NCBI GenBank assembly: GCA_025454915.1
Contig: JALONN010000003.1
Location: 186,001-250,000 of the forward strand
Direction: 5' to 3'
Source of the DNA: Raineya sp.
Lineage (GTDB): Bacteria > Bacteroidota > Bacteroidia > Cytophagales > Thermonemataceae
DNA: 64,000 nt
Shown here: in pieces, positions 1 to 8,692 of the stretch
Position numbering within the stretch: the stretch's first letter is position 1
Layout: every line of letters begins with the position of its first letter
Notes under the pieces: model-generated
Database searches by the model: none
What the model saw: only the letters and a program-made list of their open reading frames with translations
Told to the model about the DNA's origin: nothing
Position numbers and translations under genes: made by a program

Positions 1-1
1 A

Positions 2-88
2 TTTGTATTAGATGAAGTTCGTCTAAAAAACTTATTTGGAGGAGAAAATGCAGCTGTACTTAATTTAGGAATTGGTTATCCATTTTAA
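2..88 (+). CDS. 3' end of an unidentified gene
   Basis: An open frame enters from the left edge and ends at TAA (86-88), giving 28 C-terminal residues that finish LNLGIGYPF. The frame has no internal stop and is followed at once by a strong hairpin, so it is probably the true end of a gene. An ending in -GYP resembles nitroreductase-like flavoproteins or the last strand of an outer-membrane barrel, but the fragment is too short to assign. Confidence 0.55.
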   Translation, partial: FVLDEVRLKNLFGGENAAVLNLGIGYPF

Positions 89-119
89 AAAAATCCCCAC
101 AATATTGTGGGGATTTTTT
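87..119. terminator. bidirectional terminator
   Basis: Perfect inverted repeat with arms of about 15 bases (core TCCCCACAAT) flanked by an A-run and a T-run. It lies between the converging gene ends at 88 (+) and 118 (-), so it can stop transcription from both sides. Confidence 0.85.
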
Positions 120-669
120 ATTTCTTATTTTTAGAATCTTTACCTTCAACAGAGTCTGTTGTAAACAGAGCCTTTAACTCTCCTGCCTCATCTGGTTTCA
201 TTTTACCTGATAAAATAAGTCGAAGTTGCCTTCTTCTCATAGCTCCTTCATACATGGCTTTCTCCTCTTCGGTTTCTGCCACAAGTTCAGGTACATTGAT
301 AGGATTGCCTACCTGATCAACAGCCACAAAAGTAAAGAAAGCACTATTAGTTTTGATTTTTGTTTGTTTTACAGGATTTTCTGCAAATACTTCAATATGA
401 ACTTCCATAGAAGAATTGAAAGCTCTCGTTACTTTGGCTTGTAAGGTAACCACACTCCCCAAAGGAATAGGCTCTCTGAATGAAATATTATCAACAGAAG
501 CAGTAACGACCACTCTATTACAATGTTTAAGAGCAGCTATGGCAGATACAACATCCATGAAGTACATCAAACGACCACCCATCAAATTATTGAGTGTATT
601 GGTGTCATTGGGAAGCACCATTTCTGTCATGGTGGTGAAAGAATCTTTGGCTAATTTGAATTTTGACAT
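118..669 (-). CDS. acyl-CoA thioesterase, hotdog fold
   Basis: 183 residues with the YciA/BACH-type hotdog pattern: LPNDTNTLNNLMGGRLMYFMD near residues 19-39 carries the N-x-MGG-x-LM helix motif, and VTASVDNISFREPIPLG near 55-71 is the following strand and loop. Proteins of this family hydrolyse acyl-CoA to free CoA and fatty acid in the cytoplasm, usually as hexamers. About 45 residues follow the single hotdog domain and end in a lysine-rich tail. The gene is monocistronic and converges on the terminator at 87-119. The family is clear; chain-length preference cannot be read from the sequence. Confidence 0.85.
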   Translation of the reverse strand: MSKFKLAKDSFTTMTEMVLPNDTNTLNNLMGGRLMYFMDVVSAIAALKHCNRVVVTASVDNISFREPIPLGSVVTLQAKVTRAFNSSMEVHIEVFAENPVKQTKIKTNSAFFTFVAVDQVGNPINVPELVAETEEEKAMYEGAMRRRQLRLILSGKMKPDEAGELKALFTTDSVEGKDSKNKK

Positions 670-793
670 ATCTGTATATACTTAACATAATTTTTATTAT
701 CTGTAAATATATGTGTAATCAAATTACACAATCAAAAGTAATATATTTTAACTAAACAATTTTATTTATATGAATCCCTTTTATAAAAAAAAT

Positions 794-819
794 AAAGAGG
801 CTGTTTAAAAAGCCTCTTT
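794..819 (-). terminator. terminator after hom
   Basis: Stem AAAGAGGCT / AGCCTCTTT with an 8-base loop, followed on the minus strand by a T-rich run. It lies 28 bases beyond the hom stop codon and ends the metB-hom operon. Confidence 0.8.
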
Positions 820-847
820 GATATATATATCAATAATTTTTTATCAA

Positions 848-2089
848 TTAAGACAAAGCTGCCAACGATAAAGGCTCTGATATTTTCTTACCTTCTGGCA
901 CAGGTTCAAATAAAATGACAGAATGTTTAAGATAAGGTTTTCCAGAGATAGCCTTCAAATTATCCAAAGAAATTGTTCCAATAATAAACCCTGAATGATG
1001 ATTGAGATAAGACTCCGAAATATCTTCAAAATAAACTGTATAGATACCCACATCTTCTTTTCTGTGTCTGAGCAAAACCTTGAGCAGTACATTCTGATTC
1101 AGATGTAATTCTTCTTCTTGATTAAGCTTTTTATACTCATATTTATAGTCGTAAGTGAGAGCAGAAATATCAGAAAGTACAGCCGATGCTGTAGGATATG
1201 CTCCTGCCCCCTTTCCTAAAAAGAAATGCGTGTCAGCAAAAGTAGTTTTGGTAATCACACCATTATACACATCATCCACATTATACAATCTGCTTTGGGC
1301 ATCTACAAATTTAGGAATTACAAAACAGGAAACCTCTCCTTTGGCATTTTTAAACGCCTGAGCCACTAGTTTAATTTTCAGATTTTTCTCTCTGGCATAG
1401 GCAAGCTCCACATCACTGATATTGTCTATTCCTAAATTGAAAATTTCCCAAGGTTTCACTACAATTCCAAAGGCATGAGCAATCAGGATTAAAAGTTTAT
1501 ATTTGGCATCAAAACCTCCTGTATCAAGCGTAGGGTCACTTTCTGCATAACCTTTCTCCTGAGCTTCTTTCAGAGCCTCTGCATATGAGATATTTTTTAC
1601 AGCTGTTTGCGTAAGAATATAATTGGTTGAACCATTCACAATTCCTTCAAAAGACTCCAGTAAATCATTGTCATAATACTCTTCTAAATTTCTGATAATG
1701 GGAATACTTGCACAACAAGCTCCTTCATAGAGCAAAGGAACCTCATATTTTCTTTGTAGTTCAAGCAATTCTGTAAAATGCTCTGCAATCATTTTTTTAT
1801 TGGCAGTTACCACAGCCTTCTTTTTTTGAAGAGCTTCTTTTACAATTTCAAATGCTGCATCAGCATCATCAATGAGTTCTACCACCACATTAATGCTGGG
1901 GTCGTTAAGTATGTCATTTTTATCGTAAGTGAAATACTCTTCGGCTATTTGTCTTTTCTTATCTTTATTTTTTACACAAATAGTTTTTACATTGGCTTTT
2001 AAACCTTTGGTTTGTTCTAAGACCTGATACAAGCCGTATCCTACACAGCCAAAACCAAATAATCCGATATTTAATGTTTTTCTACTCAT
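848..2089 (-). CDS. hom: homoserine dehydrogenase
   Basis: 413 residues. Catalyses NAD(P)H-dependent reduction of aspartate semialdehyde to homoserine, the branch point to methionine and threonine. The N-terminal Rossmann loop reads GLFGFGCVGYGL (about 9-20). The catalytic domain has GIVNGSTNYILTQ (about 150-162) and GYAESDPTLDTGGFDAKYKL (about 175-194), which carry the conserved homoserine-binding Glu/Asp and the catalytic Lys of the family. A C-terminal segment of about 90 residues resembles the ACT-like tail of monofunctional enzymes. It follows the transsulfuration gene by 35 bases in one operon and is thus probably also under the SAM-I riboswitch at 3454-3566, meaning homoserine supply is geared to methionine demand. 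No fused aspartokinase is present. Confidence 0.95.
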   Translation of the reverse strand: MSRKTLNIGLFGFGCVGYGLYQVLEQTKGLKANVKTICVKNKDKKRQIAEEYFTYDKNDILNDPSINVVVELIDDADAAFEIVKEALQKKKAVVTANKKMIAEHFTELLELQRKYEVPLLYEGACCASIPIIRNLEEYYDNDLLESFEGIVNGSTNYILTQTAVKNISYAEALKEAQEKGYAESDPTLDTGGFDAKYKLLILIAHAFGIVVKPWEIFNLGIDNISDVELAYAREKNLKIKLVAQAFKNAKGEVSCFVIPKFVDAQSRLYNVDDVYNGVITKTTFADTHFFLGKGAGAYPTASAVLSDISALTYDYKYEYKKLNQEEELHLNQNVLLKVLLRHRKEDVGIYTVYFEDISESYLNHHSGFIIGTISLDNLKAISGKPYLKHSVILFEPVPEGKKISEPLSLAALS

Positions 2090-2124
2090 GATTGCTATTT
2101 GTTTGTGGGTTAAAGGAAAAGTGT

Positions 2125-3318
2125 TTATACTGTATGAACAAAACTGGTTTTGATAGCACCTAAAACTTGTTTTAAATCGGCTATCAGGTCTTCTGCATCT
2201 TCCAAACCTACTGAAAGGCGTATGAGACTGTCTTTTACACCTGCTTGATAACGAATTTCTGAAGGAATAGACTTGTGTGTCATTTCACAAGGCAAACAAA
2301 TCAAACTTTTCACACCTCCAAGACTTTCAGCAAGCTTAAAATAAGTGGTAGAAGAAACTATTTTAGAAGCAATTTCCTTGTCATCAATTGCCAAATCGAA
2401 AGCTACCACTCCACCAAAGTATTTTTGTTGTTTTTTGGCAATAGCATGATTATGATGAGAAGGAAGCCCTGGGTAATAAACATTTTGTACAACATCTTGT
2501 TTTGCTAAAAACTCTGCAATGGCTTGTGCATTTTCAGAATGTTGGCGTACACGAAGTTGCAGAGTTTCAATCCCTCTAATCACAAGCCAGCTATCGAAGG
2601 GGGCTAAAATAGCTCCTGAGGCATTTTGAATAAACTTAATTTTTTCTCCTAATTCGGGTGTTCTTGTAACTACAATTCCTGCAATTAAATCACTGTGTCC
2701 AGAAAGGTATTTGGTGGCACTATGTACTACAATATCAGCACCCAGTTCAAGAGGTTTTTGCGAAGCAGGAGACGCAAATGTATTATCTACACATAACAAA
2801 CAATGTTTTGATTTGGCTATTTTGGCAATGGCTTCAATATCTGATATTTTCAGGGTTGGATTGGTAGGGCTTTCGAGCCAGATTAGTTTGGTTTGTGGTG
2901 TAATGGCTTCTTCTACCTTTTTGATATTTGAAGTATCTACATAATTAACTTTGATACCAAATTTCTGATAAATATGTGTAAACAATCTGAAAGCTCCTCC
3001 ATAAATATCATCTACAGCGAGTATTTCATCTCCTGTTTTCAAAAGCTTTACGACAGCATCAATGGCTGCCAGACCACTAGCAAAAGCATATCCATTACTT
3101 CCATGCTCTAAAACAGCTATTAAGTCTTCAAGGGCTTTGCGTGTTGGGTTATTGCTTCGTGCATAATCAAAACCTTTGTGAACGCCAGGTTCTTCTTGTA
3201 CGAATGTAGAAGTTTGATAAATAGGTACAGAAATAGCACCAGTAAGCTTATCAACAGGGATATGATGTAATATTTTAGTTTGCTCTTGCATTGCTCTAGA
3301 TGTTTTGGGGTGATACAT
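2125..3318 (-). CDS. metB: cystathionine gamma-synthase / transsulfuration PLP enzyme
   Basis: PLP-dependent Cys/Met-metabolism enzyme. Landmarks: VPIYQTSTFVQ at the N-terminus, the YARSNNPTR motif, and the PLP lysine in HSATKYLSGHSD (about residue 203 from this start). Members act as cystathionine gamma-synthase, beta-lyase or O-acetylhomoserine sulfhydrylase, and motif reading cannot separate these. The SAM-I riboswitch upstream and hom downstream argue for methionine biosynthesis. Start: the frame is open to a GTG at 3333; ATGs lie at 3318 and 3291. The ATG at 3291 (MQEQTKILHH) best matches the usual family N-terminus, so the true protein may be nine residues shorter than given. Confidence 0.88.
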   Translation of the reverse strand: MYHPKTSRAMQEQTKILHHIPVDKLTGAISVPIYQTSTFVQEEPGVHKGFDYARSNNPTRKALEDLIAVLEHGSNGYAFASGLAAIDAVVKLLKTGDEILAVDDIYGGAFRLFTHIYQKFGIKVNYVDTSNIKKVEEAITPQTKLIWLESPTNPTLKISDIEAIAKIAKSKHCLLCVDNTFASPASQKPLELGADIVVHSATKYLSGHSDLIAGIVVTRTPELGEKIKFIQNASGAILAPFDSWLVIRGIETLQLRVRQHSENAQAIAEFLAKQDVVQNVYYPGLPSHHNHAIAKKQQKYFGGVVAFDLAIDDKEIASKIVSSTTYFKLAESLGGVKSLICLPCEMTHKSIPSEIRYQAGVKDSLIRLSVGLEDAEDLIADLKQVLGAIKTSFVHTV

Positions 3319-3386
3319 ACTTATTGTTTTCACAAAATATCTTATCCAGAGCAGGTAGAGAATACTTTCTTGCTGAAGGGCATAAA

Positions 3387-3419
3387 AAAATGCTCTCCAG
3401 ACAAGTCAGAAGAGCATTT
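3387..3419 (-). terminator. intrinsic terminator of the SAM-I riboswitch
   Basis: Stem AAATGCTCT / AGAGCATTT followed on the minus strand by seven T. It lies between the aptamer and metB and is the expression platform: SAM binding would leave this hairpin free to form and stop transcription. Confidence 0.85.
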
Positions 3420-3453
3420 AATGTATCGCGAGTGATTAAAGTGCTATTTTCTA

Positions 3454-3566
3454 ACTTATCTTCCTCAAATTGCTTTGAGTTGAATTTGGCACCTTTCACA
3501 TACACATGGCATGTGGAGGTTGTCAAGACATCATAGGGTCAATTCCCTCCGTCTTTCTGGATAAGT
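3454..3566 (-). promoter_or_regulatory. SAM-I (S-box) riboswitch upstream of metB-hom
   Basis: Read on the minus strand, the P1 stem is formed by ACTTATC (3560-3566) and GATAAGT (3454-3460). Between them are the S-box landmarks in order: GGAGGGA-x-TTGACCC, a GACAACC block where the consensus is GGCAACC, and AAGGTGCCAAATTC, then GAGGAAGATAAG. Spacing and order fit the SAM-I aptamer. A terminator and the metB-hom operon follow, the expected arrangement for SAM-repressed methionine synthesis. The single G-to-A change in the J3/4 block is unusual. Confidence 0.9.
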
Positions 3567-3589
3567 ATCTTATGTGAATGAACAATGCA

Positions 3590-3622
3590 CAAATGTAGAA
3601 ACATTTTTCAATTCTATCCAAA
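3590..3622 (-). promoter_or_regulatory. promoter of the metB riboswitch leader
   Basis: On the minus strand TTTG (3619-3622) is followed after 21 bases by TACATTTG (3590-3597), matching the Bacteroidota -33 and -7 consensus. Transcription would start a few bases later, just ahead of the aptamer. Confidence 0.6.
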
Positions 3623-3696
3623 TTTTTTTGTAAAATTTTTAAGAATTATTTTTTGATTTGAAAAAAATACACATCTATTTTATCTTAAACACATAA

Positions 3697-3726
3697 AAAA
3701 CCTTTTGAAGTTATTCAAAAGGTTTT
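3697..3726 (-). terminator. terminator after gatB
   Basis: Stem AAAACCTTTTGAA / TTCAAAAGGTTTT with a 4-base loop, followed by T residues on the minus strand. It lies eight bases beyond the gatB stop and closes the alaS-gatB unit. Confidence 0.85.
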
Positions 3727-3733
3727 GATTTTT

Positions 3734-5188
3734 CTATTTTGCAAGTTCTTCCATCAAAAGCTGATTGGTAAGTTTGGGGTCTGCTTTGCCACCTGTGGCT
3801 TTCATGATTTCGCCTACAAATAAACCCTGAAGTCCCTTTTTGCCATTTTTATACTCTGTTACTTTATCAGGATATTTGGCAAGTACACTTTTAATAAGTT
3901 CTAAAAGTTCATCTGAATTGCTTTCTACAACCAGATTTTCTTCCTGTGCAATTTCAAGAGCTGTTTTCTTAGGATTCTCAAGCATTTTAGCAAATACCTG
4001 TTTTCCTATATTGTTATTGATTTTTCCTTCATCAATTAGGTTTACAAGTCCTGCCAAATGGCTTGCAGGTACCTCAAACTCTGAAATATCCATGGTTAGC
4101 TCATTGAGGTATGCTCTTACTGCTCCCAAAAGCCAATTGGCAACACCTTTCTGGTTTTTGGTTTCCTTGCAGGCATCTTCAAAATATAGTGCCATTGCTT
4201 TATCGTCTGTAAGCTGAGAAGCATCATAATCACTTAATCCATACTGTTTGGTGAATTTATCGTATAATTCACGAGGCAAGGCAGGCATTTGAGCTTTGAT
4301 ACGCTCAATCCATGCTTCATCTACAACAACTGGAGTTAAATCGGGTTCAGGGAAATAACGGTAATCGTTCAAACTTTCTTTGGTACGAAGGCTATATGTT
4401 TTGCCTGTGGTGGCATCAAACATACGTGTTTCCTGAGGAAAAGTCTTTCCTTCTTCAATAAGTGCTGTCTGACGTTCAAATTCGTGTTCAATGGCTCTTT
4501 TTACATTGGTAAATGAGTTAATATTTTTCACCTCTACCCTTGTTCCGTATTTTTCAGCACCTTTGAGACGTACTGAAACGTTTACATCACAACGAAGTGA
4601 ACCTTCTTCCATATTTCCATCACACACATCCAAATATCTAACAAGCTTTCTGATTTCATAGAGATACCAATAAGCTTCTTCTGCATTGCGTATTTCAGGT
4701 TCAGATACAATTTCGATAAGCGGGACGCCAGCTCTGTTTAAATCAATATAACTCTCCTCCTCGCCATCTATGTGCATAGATTTCCCTGCATCTTCTTCTA
4801 AGTGCATACGAGTAAGGTTGATGTATTTTTCTCGGTTGTTTTCTTCTTTCACCTGAATCAAAACCCCTCCACCTGTACAAATAGGTGTTTTATCCTGCGT
4901 AATCTGATAACCTTTGGGTAAGTCGGGATAGAAATAGTTTTTACGAGCAAAAAAAGTTTCTCTTGTAATGTTTGAACCCAACGCCAAACCCATACGAATG
5001 GCATAATCGAACGTTTTTTTGTTGGCTCTTGGAAGCACCCCAGGGTGAGCCAGCGTAACCACACTGATATTGGTATTGGGTAAATCGCCATAGCTATTGA
5101 CTTCAGGAGCAAAAGCTTTCGCTTCTGTTCTAAGCTGAGCGTGTACCTCCAAACCAATTACTAATTCATATTTATCTTTTAAATTCAT
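3734..5188 (-). CDS. gatB: Asp-tRNA(Asn)/Glu-tRNA(Gln) amidotransferase subunit B
   Basis: 484 residues, usual length for GatB. It begins with YELVIGLEVHAQL, followed by the PGVLPRANKK and KNYFYPDLPKGYQI signatures of the kinase-like cradle domain, MHLEEDAGKS, DLNRAGVPLIEIVSEP, and a C-terminal YqeY-like tail domain (LTDDKAMALYFE onward). GatB activates the misacylated tRNA with ATP and passes it to the ammonia from GatA. gatA and gatC are not in this window. The gene starts 12 bases after alaS on the same strand, so the two are probably cotranscribed from the alaS promoter: both serve tRNA charging. Confidence 0.97.
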   Translation of the reverse strand: MNLKDKYELVIGLEVHAQLRTEAKAFAPEVNSYGDLPNTNISVVTLAHPGVLPRANKKTFDYAIRMGLALGSNITRETFFARKNYFYPDLPKGYQITQDKTPICTGGGVLIQVKEENNREKYINLTRMHLEEDAGKSMHIDGEEESYIDLNRAGVPLIEIVSEPEIRNAEEAYWYLYEIRKLVRYLDVCDGNMEEGSLRCDVNVSVRLKGAEKYGTRVEVKNINSFTNVKRAIEHEFERQTALIEEGKTFPQETRMFDATTGKTYSLRTKESLNDYRYFPEPDLTPVVVDEAWIERIKAQMPALPRELYDKFTKQYGLSDYDASQLTDDKAMALYFEDACKETKNQKGVANWLLGAVRAYLNELTMDISEFEVPASHLAGLVNLIDEGKINNNIGKQVFAKMLENPKKTALEIAQEENLVVESNSDELLELIKSVLAKYPDKVTEYKNGKKGLQGLFVGEIMKATGGKADPKLTNQLLMEELAK

Positions 5189-5200
5189 AAGTTCTTATTT

Positions 5201-7993
5201 TTAGGAATTCAATATCTCTTTGGCATTTTTGAGGACTTTTTCGACTCCGTTTACATCGCTTCCGCCTGCTGTGGCATAGAAATTTTGTCCGCCTCCTCCA
5301 CCTTTGATTTCCTTCGCCAGTTCTTTTACGATTTTAGAAGCATCCAAGCCTTTTTCTGTTACCAGATTTTCAGAAATCATGACCGTAATTTGTGGTTTTT
5401 CATTGACCACTCCCACAAGTACAGCAAACAGATTTTCTTGTTGGTTACGAAGGTCAAAAGCTATCTGTTTAACATAATCAAAATTATTAACATTCACTTT
5501 ACCAATAATTGTATTGATATTTCCTACTTTTGAGAGGTTCTCAGAAACTAAACGCTGTTTTTCTGCCTGAGCCTGAGCCTGTTCAAAACGCTCTAATTGC
5601 TTTTGCAGAGCGTTTTTTTCATCCAAAAGAGCTTGAATAGACTTTACAATATCTTTAGGGTTTTTCAGAATCTCTTTTACTTCTGCAAAAGTTTTAAGCT
5701 CGTCTTGTAAAACCTTTTCTGCTTCGATGGCTGTTACAGCCTCGATACGTCTTACACCTGCTGCAATAGAACTTTCAGAGATAATCTTAAAGAATCCGAT
5801 TTCGCCTGTAGATTTAACGTGTGTTCCTCCACATAATTCTCTCGAAAAATGCTCATCGAAGGTAATTACACGAACAAAATCTCCGTATTTTTCGCCAAAC
5901 AAAGCCGTAGCTCCCAATTTTTCGGTAGCCTCTTGGATGGGAACATTTCTGCGTTCATCCAAAGAAATATTTTCTCTTACTTTCTGATTAACAATATTTT
6001 CTATTTTAGCAATTTCCTCGTCTGTGAGTTTCGAGAAATGCGAAAAATCGAAACGCAAAAGCGTATCATTAACAAGAGAGCCTTTCTGAGCAATATGGTT
6101 GCCCAATACCTGACGCAAAGCAGCCTGCAACAAGTGTGTGGCTGTGTGGTTATTTTTAGTTAAAACTCTTTTCTGAACGTTTATTTTAGCTGTAATGGAA
6201 GTATTGAGATTACTCAATGCCTCAATTAATTTCTCAGCATTTTTATCTTCAGAAATATGAATAATCAAATCATTTTCTTTCTTTGTATCTGAAATGAAAA
6301 CTTTGAAAGCCTCATTTTGATGATTTACAATATCCAGAGTATGTATTTCAAAGGTACCCGTATCCCCTACCTGTCCGCCACTTTCTGCATAGAAAGGTGT
6401 TCTGTCTAATACAAAATGATACAAGGTCTTATTTTTCTCTTTAACTTTTCTGTAACGCAAGATATTGGAAACTGATTCTGTGTAATCGTAACCAATAAAC
6501 TCCACATCTAAATTGCTTTCATTTACAATTACCCAATCGCTGGTTTCTTGGCTCTGAGCTTTACGAGAACGGTCTTTTTGTATTTCTAATTCTGTTTTAA
6601 AACCTGTTTCATCAATTCCAAAGCCTTTTTCTTTTGCTATCAGGGCTGTAAGGTCTTGTGGGAATCCGTAAGTATCATACAATTCAAATACAGTCTTTCC
6701 TTCAATGGCTTGCGTATTGGGGTTTTGTTCAAAATAATTATCTAAGCGTTTCAAACCGTTATCCAAAGTACGCAAAAATGAACGTTCTTCTTCTAAAATC
6801 ACATTTTGTACAAATTTTTCTTGTGCTTTGAGTTCAGGAAATACATTTTCAAATTGTGTTGCAAGCAAAGGCACAATTTCATTGAAAAATGGTTCTTTGA
6901 AACCTAAATACGAGTAACCATAACGAACAGCACGTCTTAAAATTCTACGAATTACATAGCCAGCCCCTGTTGCTGAAGGCAACTGTCCGTCTGCAATGGT
7001 AAACGCCACAGCTCTGATGTGGTCAGCGATTACACGCAAAGCAATATCGGTAAGTTTGTCGTTCCCGTAGGCTACACCAGCCTTTCCGCCAACAAACTGA
7101 ATCAAAGGCTGGAAAATATCGGTGTCGTAATTTGATTTTTTGCCCTGAATAGCCACACAAAGCCTTTCAAAGCCCATTCCTGTATCTACGTGTTTTGCAG
7201 GAAGCTCCACAAGCTTTGTTACTTCAATGTGTTTTTCAGACTTAGCTTTTTTATACTCTGATGTATCTTTACTGCCTTGATAACTCGCATCAAAATCGTT
7301 TAGAGCTTTATTTCCTCCTTTTTCTTCATTCCATTTACGCTCAAACTGCATGAATACGTTGTTCCAAATTTCAATCACTTGCGGATTGTCTTGGTTTACA
7401 AACTCTCTGCCTCCTATTTTAGCAATTTCTGCTTCATCACGCAGGTCTATATGAATTTCCGAGCAGGGTCCACAAGGTCCTACCTCACCCATTTCCCAGA
7501 AATTATCTTTTTTGTTTCCAAACAGAATTTGAGATTCAGGCAAGTATTGTTTCCAGAGTTCAAAAGCCTCCATATCAGCAGGAAGATTTTCTTTTGCATC
7601 TCCTTCAAATACAGTTGCATACAATCTGTCTTTGGGCAATTTATATACTTCTGTGAGTAACTGCCAAGACCACTCAATGGCTTCTTTCTTGAAATAGTCG
7701 CCAAACGACCAGTTTCCAAGCATTTCAAAAAGTGTATGGTGGTATGTATCGTGTCCTACATCCTCCAAATCGTTATGTTTACCTGTTACACGAAGGCATT
7801 TTTGAGTATCGGCTATACGAGGCGATGTGGCGGGTTTTGTTCCCAAAAAGAAATCTTTAAACTGTGCCATTCCTGAGTTTACAAACATCAGGGTTGGGTC
7901 GTTTTTAAGCACAAGAGGTGCTGAGGGTACAATCAAATGCCCTTTTTCCTTGAAAAAATCGAGAAATTGCTGACGTATTTCGTGGGAAGTCAT
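5201..7993 (-). CDS. alaS: alanyl-tRNA synthetase
   Basis: 930 residues, slightly longer than typical (about 875). The N-terminal class II catalytic domain starts IRQQFLDFFKEKGH and contains NSGMAQFKDFFLG and the HVDTGMGFERL motif 3. An insertion rich in Lys, Asp and Ser around residues 235-270 accounts for the extra length. The editing domain shows HTATHLLQAAL and CGGTH, the zinc ligands that clear Ser-tRNA(Ala). A coiled coil precedes the C-Ala domain, which ends with a GGGGGQ loop. It ligates alanine to tRNA(Ala) in the cytoplasm. It is the first gene of the alaS-gatB unit and has a good promoter at 8039-8070. Confidence 0.98.
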   Translation of the reverse strand: MTSHEIRQQFLDFFKEKGHLIVPSAPLVLKNDPTLMFVNSGMAQFKDFFLGTKPATSPRIADTQKCLRVTGKHNDLEDVGHDTYHHTLFEMLGNWSFGDYFKKEAIEWSWQLLTEVYKLPKDRLYATVFEGDAKENLPADMEAFELWKQYLPESQILFGNKKDNFWEMGEVGPCGPCSEIHIDLRDEAEIAKIGGREFVNQDNPQVIEIWNNVFMQFERKWNEEKGGNKALNDFDASYQGSKDTSEYKKAKSEKHIEVTKLVELPAKHVDTGMGFERLCVAIQGKKSNYDTDIFQPLIQFVGGKAGVAYGNDKLTDIALRVIADHIRAVAFTIADGQLPSATGAGYVIRRILRRAVRYGYSYLGFKEPFFNEIVPLLATQFENVFPELKAQEKFVQNVILEEERSFLRTLDNGLKRLDNYFEQNPNTQAIEGKTVFELYDTYGFPQDLTALIAKEKGFGIDETGFKTELEIQKDRSRKAQSQETSDWVIVNESNLDVEFIGYDYTESVSNILRYRKVKEKNKTLYHFVLDRTPFYAESGGQVGDTGTFEIHTLDIVNHQNEAFKVFISDTKKENDLIIHISEDKNAEKLIEALSNLNTSITAKINVQKRVLTKNNHTATHLLQAALRQVLGNHIAQKGSLVNDTLLRFDFSHFSKLTDEEIAKIENIVNQKVRENISLDERRNVPIQEATEKLGATALFGEKYGDFVRVITFDEHFSRELCGGTHVKSTGEIGFFKIISESSIAAGVRRIEAVTAIEAEKVLQDELKTFAEVKEILKNPKDIVKSIQALLDEKNALQKQLERFEQAQAQAEKQRLVSENLSKVGNINTIIGKVNVNNFDYVKQIAFDLRNQQENLFAVLVGVVNEKPQITVMISENLVTEKGLDASKIVKELAKEIKGGGGGQNFYATAGGSDVNGVEKVLKNAKEILNS

Positions 7994-8038
7994 CGCTGTC
8001 TTTTAATATTTAGTAATGAGTATTCAGTATTTTAGAGG

Positions 8039-8070
8039 GCAAAAGTAAGGTTTTGTACTGAAAAAGCAAA
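8039..8070 (-). promoter_or_regulatory. alaS promoter
   Basis: Minus-strand TTTG (8067-8070), 19-base spacer, TACTTTTGC (8039-8047): a full match to the Bacteroidota consensus. The alaS ATG lies about 45 bases downstream. Confidence 0.65.
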
Positions 8071-8080
8071 ATAAAAGAAA

Positions 8081-8099
8081 AAAAGCCCCGAAGGGCTTT
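8081..8099 (-). terminator. terminator after the lipoprotein gene at 8103
   Basis: Stem AAAGCCC / GGGCTTT with a TTCG tetraloop on the minus strand, followed by a T-rich run. It ends the kinase-regulator-lipoprotein unit. Confidence 0.85.
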
Positions 8100-8102
8100 C
8101 AT

Positions 8103-8681
8103 TTATCTAAAATTCACACTGACAGGCATTTCAAAAACTTTTCCAGAAGACTCTCTATAAATAATCATTATTTGATGATTCCCTGATGTAGGGCGAGCAT
8201 TTCGCTCAAAATACAAATAAAAATATTCTTGAGATTTTGGCTTTGTGGCAAGATATTCCACAAGGTTTCTGGGTCCCCAGCCTGATATTTCCACATTCAA
8301 AAGAGGAGCTAAATTTGTACCAGCAGGATAACCTTCAAAATTATTATTACTGTATATTTCTATATTTGTGATGCTTTCTTTAGACTGCGGGTCTGCTGGG
8401 CTACACGCCATTAAGCCAAACCCTGATGTTTGATAATAATTATATGTATAGTGATCTATATCTGTTCTTAACCAAAACATTATCCCACTTGCATCCACTT
8501 CTTGTTCCTCATAAAATTTATTATAAGACATAGGCACTAAATACATGCTGTTAATTCTAAAGTATCTGGGTTTCAAATCTCTTGATGAACACATTCCTCT
8601 TCCTATACACCCTTGCAAAAGTGTAAGAGCTAAAGGCAAAAAGAAAAGTATACTACTACTAATAAAAATCTTCTTTTTCAT
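8103..8681 (-). CDS. small lipoprotein of unknown function
   Basis: 192 residues. The start shows a lipoprotein signal peptide: MKKK, a hydrophobic stretch, and the lipobox LLQGC with the acylated Cys at about 25. The mature part has no motif I recognise; it is rich in Tyr, Asn and Ser and contains one further pair of cysteines. It lies 11 bases downstream of the LytTR regulator gene and in front of a terminator, so it is probably the last gene of that signalling operon. It could be a periplasmic or outer-membrane accessory of the sensor, which is inference from position only. Confidence 0.75.
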   Translation of the reverse strand: MKKKIFISSSILFFLPLALTLLQGCIGRGMCSSRDLKPRYFRINSMYLVPMSYNKFYEEQEVDASGIMFWLRTDIDHYTYNYYQTSGFGLMACSPADPQSKESITNIEIYSNNNFEGYPAGTNLAPLLNVEISGWGPRNLVEYLATKPKSQEYFYLYFERNARPTSGNHQIMIIYRESSGKVFEMPVSVNFR

Positions 8682-8692
8682 AACTTATAGTA

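Noticed and set aside
3296..3526. Minus-strand open frame of 76 codons over the metB leader
   Set aside because: It lies inside the SAM-I aptamer and terminator; the conserved bases follow RNA structure, not codons.
3840..4217. Plus-strand frame of 125 codons inside gatB
   Set aside because: Antisense shadow of a conserved housekeeping gene.
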